A DNA stretch of 64,000 bases from Styela clava (Eukaryota; Chordata; Ascidiacea; Stolidobranchia; Styelidae), in the NCBI RefSeq assembly GCF_964204865.1, contig NC_135256.1:24022703-24086702 (forward strand). The letters run 5' to 3'. Below, piece by piece: positions 60,158 through 64,000 of the stretch. How positions within the stretch are numbered: the first letter of the stretch is position 1; every line of letters starts with the position of its first letter. Position numbers and translations under genes: made by a program. A model generated the notes under the pieces. It was given only the letters and a program-made list of their open reading frames with translations. It searched no databases and was not told where the DNA came from.

Positions 60158-63100
60158 TCAAACATCTTGTTTTCCAAAAACGTCTTCAACCAATTCCTTG
60201 TAGTTGACTTTGAGAACTGCAGTAACTTGAGAGATATCTCCTGACTGCCATGCAGCATCCAACTGTAAGTTTACAATAAAACTTGTATTGAATACAATGG
60301 GTAAAATAAAACGGAGGAAAATTACAATTACTGCATAATGAGATTGAATATAACATAACCTCTTTCCCATTGTGTTAAAAAGTCAAGCTCGAACAAAACA
60401 TTATGCAGAAAATGAAAATATATTGAAAAAAGATAAGCATTACAAAAGCAATGATTGTTTTCATAAAATTATTGCTTAGAGAAGTACAGGTCAAAACACT
60501 CTCATACCTTGACTGGTACTTGCTGATACTGAATTGATGCAACAGGATTTTCTCTCCAGTTAATCTTTGTCACAAATTCAGAATAGTCGATTTCTCCATT
60601 TCTTGAAAGTCTAAAGAACAAATATATAATGCAGGTTGAGAGTAAAATGATAATCAGCATGAACAAGGCAGCTTGCAAAGCAAAATTCAAATTTTGGGTA
60701 ATAATATCTAGTCAAACACAAGGATGGATAATAAAAGAAAAGTCAGACTTACTTCTTCATGAGAACTTGCAATACATCTTCAGGCAGAGGAAGTTTAAAT
60801 GCTCGACATACGACACGGAGCGTTGATGGATTGAGTGTTCCCTTGCGTTCAATGTCTTCATACGTAAGACTTTCTTGCAATCTAGCAAAATCCTGAAAAA
60901 TATTTGATACCTTAAATTGATGTATGAAAACTTTCCCTCAAGAGGAAGAAATTCACAATCATTTCTACAAAGTAGGTGGAGGTCTGATGTGATACATTAA
61001 CTGTGAATTATAATTGTCATCTGCATTCACAACAAGGGGAACAAATATAAATAAGCAAATTAGAATAGTCAGAAGTTGTATCAAACTTAAGAATATTGGT
61101 ACAATGATGTCAGCATTACTGCCAATACCTCGAAGTTCTTCTTTTTCAGTTTTTCTTGTGCAACTGCCAATACAAGAGTCATATCAACTTCCTCTGGTGC
61201 ACGGTGTGCATAACGTCTTCCAATTGTCATTATCTCATGTTCTGAGAATGTTTTAAGCTGGGCGAGCAAGTTTCTGAGAAAAAGAAAACATACCTAATAT
61301 CAATAGTTAAAATAAGGGTGTATCATTCCATGAGAAGGTTTTTAAAATATAGTTACATTACAGCAGAATGAATTTATCTCCATACATTAAACTATAAACA
61401 TAATAGACTAATTTCAATTTCATTTTGTTTCAACTGTCAGGTTGTGCTTGTTTATCACCTGGAAGTTAAATAGATATGACAAGTAAAACAGCTCCTGACA
61501 GGGAAATATTGATTCAGATCATTTTGCGAACCTGAAACTTTCATATCTGATAGTCTCTCCTCCCTCAGGATCATTCATGACAAAGAATTCTTTGATGTCT
61601 TTCACCTTATCTTTTGCTGCAGATCTTAATTTGTCAATGATGACAGACATGTTTGCAACAGGGAACTAGGAAAATGTACAATGGTTAGGATGGGTATAAT
61701 ACCAAAGAAAAGCAGGCAGTTCTTGTCAAAAGAGACACCAACTGTGTCCACACACAGCAGTTAGGTCCCATTGCGACATTTTTTAGTTTAAAACATGGTG
61801 GGTGGTTTTGAACCCAGTCACAAATTTAAAATATTCGTCTACCTACAAAAACAATGGTAAATGGTGACCAAATGACAGTAGATATTTACACATGTATAAA
61901 CTCTATGTACTTTCTCATCTCTTGAAACTACTACTGAATGCAAAATAAGAATGAGTCACCTCATCCTCGTGTTTTTCCATATATCTGAATGCATATTCAT
62001 CAGCATCAACAATTGTGAAGTTGAAATCATTGATGGTAACATTTGCTCCAACAAAGAAATCTTGAGCAGTGAAATATTCTGACATTTCACTCTTAAATAT
62101 CTCTTGACTCGGTTTCTTAATTCTTCCTCTCTCGAGAAATTTGCCACCAATGATACCTGGTGTGAAAGGAAATTGAAAGAAAAGGAATTATAACTTACTA
62201 TAAGACCATATTTTTAAAATTTTGTGACTAGTGATGAAGCATTAAACAGATATTTGATGTCACAGCATTATGAATATGTTATTGAAAATGACTATCTTAT
62301 GACAATTTTGTCAAAAGTGTTTGATACAAAGGTGTAATCAATTTTTCTGAAATTAAAAGTTTTATATTCATTTTGGACATTACCTGAGCCCAGTTGAAAT
62401 TGTCAATGTGGATTTATTTCTAATCGATGATTCCTTCCCATTGCAGATTTTGAGTTGAAAAACTAAAGTCATGAAACATACCTGAATTTCGTTGTGGAGG
62501 TTCAAACACAGAAACAGTATCATCAGATAAAAAGTAAGAAATAATGAATTTGCGATCTTTATCAATTGGACTATCTGTTGACATGTAAGCGACAAATCGA
62601 AGAACATTGCTTTCCAATCCATGCCTGCCAATATAAGTCCATAATTATTTTTTATAATCAGTACTCAGTACTATTAAATGTTCCTTCCTATGGGTGTCGC
62701 TGCTTGTTAATGTTAACCAGTATTGGTTTTTCGCGACTCCACCATGAAATGCCCTTTTTACTTTTTTTTTGTATTGTTCGTACTAAGTGTATTTTCATGA
62801 TGGTGAAAAAATAAAATACTGATTACTAAATTTGGTAAGCTCTGACGTATCTAAATAGACCTGACGATTGTCTATTAATCAGAAAAATGCCTGCCTGAAT
62901 GGCCTCACAGATTGAAAAATCATGCTGGGAATATATATGGTTGAACGGATTAATAAACGTCTCCTCGTCACAATGTATCTCTGGTTGCTTTTGGCATTGT
63001 CCACAATTCAAGTTCATGTAACGAAATGACTAACTGCCAAGCTATTCTCATAACAAACCTGGGTTAGAAACTGGGAGCAAACTCATTGTCCGACATATTC

Positions 63101-63926
63101 GGTCCCTATCTCCAGGACAAATATGAAAATACCTATCCAGCTATCCTATTCATGTACACCAATGATAATAGGCATGAAACAAAACATTTTATAACACAAT
63201 ACACGCATTGCTTCCAGAGTTTTCAATTATTTCATATACAGAGTCAAAACTATACTTTGAATCAGATATATGGTTTTATGTTAGTATTCGAACCATTGCA
63301 AAACAACATTGCAAATGGGTGACATATAAAAAAGAATTCTAGCCTTTTATCACTGGCAGTGCATAGCGGAGAACAAAATGACCTCCCTGTCTCTCTCAAT
63401 AAACTTAATAAAGTCAAGCTGAGGAAAAAAATAACCTACCTGTCTCTCTCCATAAACTTAATAAAGTCAAGCTGAGGAGGTTTAGGTATGAGGCCCATGC
63501 ATGAGCACAATGAGTCTTCTTCTGATCCAAATCCATTATATGGAGGAACTGGTCTTGGTACTTGCGGTTTACTGTCAGCCTTGTATTTGATGGGAGTGAA
63601 ATCATCTGGTAATAAATATTAATATTATAGCTTTTGATAATTTATATTTGAAAAAATATATATGGTATGCAGTATGCTGATTAATACAATGATGCAATCA
63701 TCTTTTTATCTCAGACTTCAAACCTAGAATAGCTATGTTAGAAGAGGTAAATCTTGCACACAATTACAAAAAGACTAAAACACTCACCAATTCCATATTT
63801 TGATTTGTAAAATTCTTTGGTGAAATTATCACTGTCACATAGCACTAGTTTTCTTCCCCAAACATTGAGAACAGCTCCGATCACCAAATCAGCATCAGTG
63901 TAGTAATCTTCATAGACTGCACCAGT
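60158..63926 (-). CDS. EFHC2: EFHC2-like DM10/EF-hand ciliary protein, 3' part
   Basis: Nine exons on the minus strand join in phase: 63788-63926, 63440-63605, 62482-62624, 61960-62156, 61532-61665, 61129-61273, 60753-60892, 60508-60610 and 60158-60262, giving 423 C-terminal residues; the N-terminus lies beyond the window. The first exon ends one DM10 domain (AVLNVWGRKLVLCDSDNFTK). A full further DM10 follows (LRFVAYMSTDSPID, FEPPQRNSGIIGGKFLERGR, DFFVGANVTI, DADEYAFRYMEK). The C-terminal part is helical with an EF-hand-like segment (SRNGEIDYSEFVTKINW), in which the loop keeps its DYSEF end. EFHC proteins bind microtubule doublets in motile cilia, inside the tubule wall. GGKFLERG and DADEYAF favour EFHC2 over EFHC1 from memory of the family. 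Acceptors and donors are all GT-AG. Confidence 0.85.
63381..63479. repeat. Tandem duplication of an exon 3' end
   Basis: About 43 bases covering the end of the EFHC2 exon (63440-63605) and its donor recur 56 bases lower, inside the following intron. The extra copy's donor reads CAG|GGAGG instead of CAG|GTAGG, so it should not splice. It appears to be a recent local duplication. Confidence 0.75.
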
Positions 63927-64000
63927 CTGATGAGTTAAAATATTTGTTGTAATCACTAAAGACAGACTAAATATTGTATAGTAGGAATAAATATAGTTAT

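Noticed and set aside
1-64000. CRISPR arrays, operons, Shine-Dalgarno sites, LTR pairs and intact tRNA genes
   Set aside because: The window is eukaryotic, and no regularly spaced repeats, paired LTRs or complete cloverleaf were seen by eye.

Overview
This is a eukaryotic nuclear window, not a bacterial one. It is AT-rich. Genes are split by introns with GT..AG (once GC..AG) borders, intergenic space is long, and many small DNA transposons are present. The gene content is animal: a MOV10L1-type RNA helicase, CD225/dispanin (IFITM-like) membrane proteins, a PTB-domain protein resembling FAM43, a BTB-BACK-Kelch protein and the DM10/EF-hand ciliary protein EFHC2. Compact genes, AT richness and small introns fit an invertebrate deuterostome, and an ascidian tunicate is my best guess. 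No marker here proves the species or phylum.

Layout. 1262-2406 (+) holds a small three-exon gene of unknown function. It converges tail to tail on a single-exon MOV10L1-like helicase (2574-5474, -). From about 5560 to 13000 lies transposon-rich DNA with nested hAT elements; three of them (5770-7141, 7880-8536, 11493-12897) have perfect 8-bp target duplications, and two fragments encode hAT transposase C-termini. From 13900 to 24430 is a dispanin cluster on the minus strand: two apparently identical three-exon genes inside a 1,850-bp duplication (13914-15763 and 16385-18234), a lone first exon at 22449-22514, and a divergent third gene (23728-24424). Two more hAT elements (18532-18992 and 19985-21036) sit inside it. 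25984-27636 (+) is a two-exon PTB protein. 29543-30887 (-) is the 3' part of an unidentified gene. From 30900 to 41360 I see no convincing gene, only repeats. 41365-57409 (+) is a 14-exon BTB-BACK-Kelch gene whose introns carry two hAT elements and a Penelope-like repeat. 60158-63926 (-) is the 3' part of EFHC2, which continues past the right edge.

The genes do not form one pathway. MOV10L1 (piRNA pathway, transposon control) and dispanins (membrane proteins, some antiviral in vertebrates) lie near each other beside many young-looking transposons, but that is proximity only. The most interesting items are the duplicated dispanin gene with a 42-bp repeat at its insertion point, the intronless MOV10L1-like gene, the hAT cluster with clean target duplications, and two copies of a Penelope-like repeat with a hammerhead-like hairpin, one of them arranged as an inverted pair.
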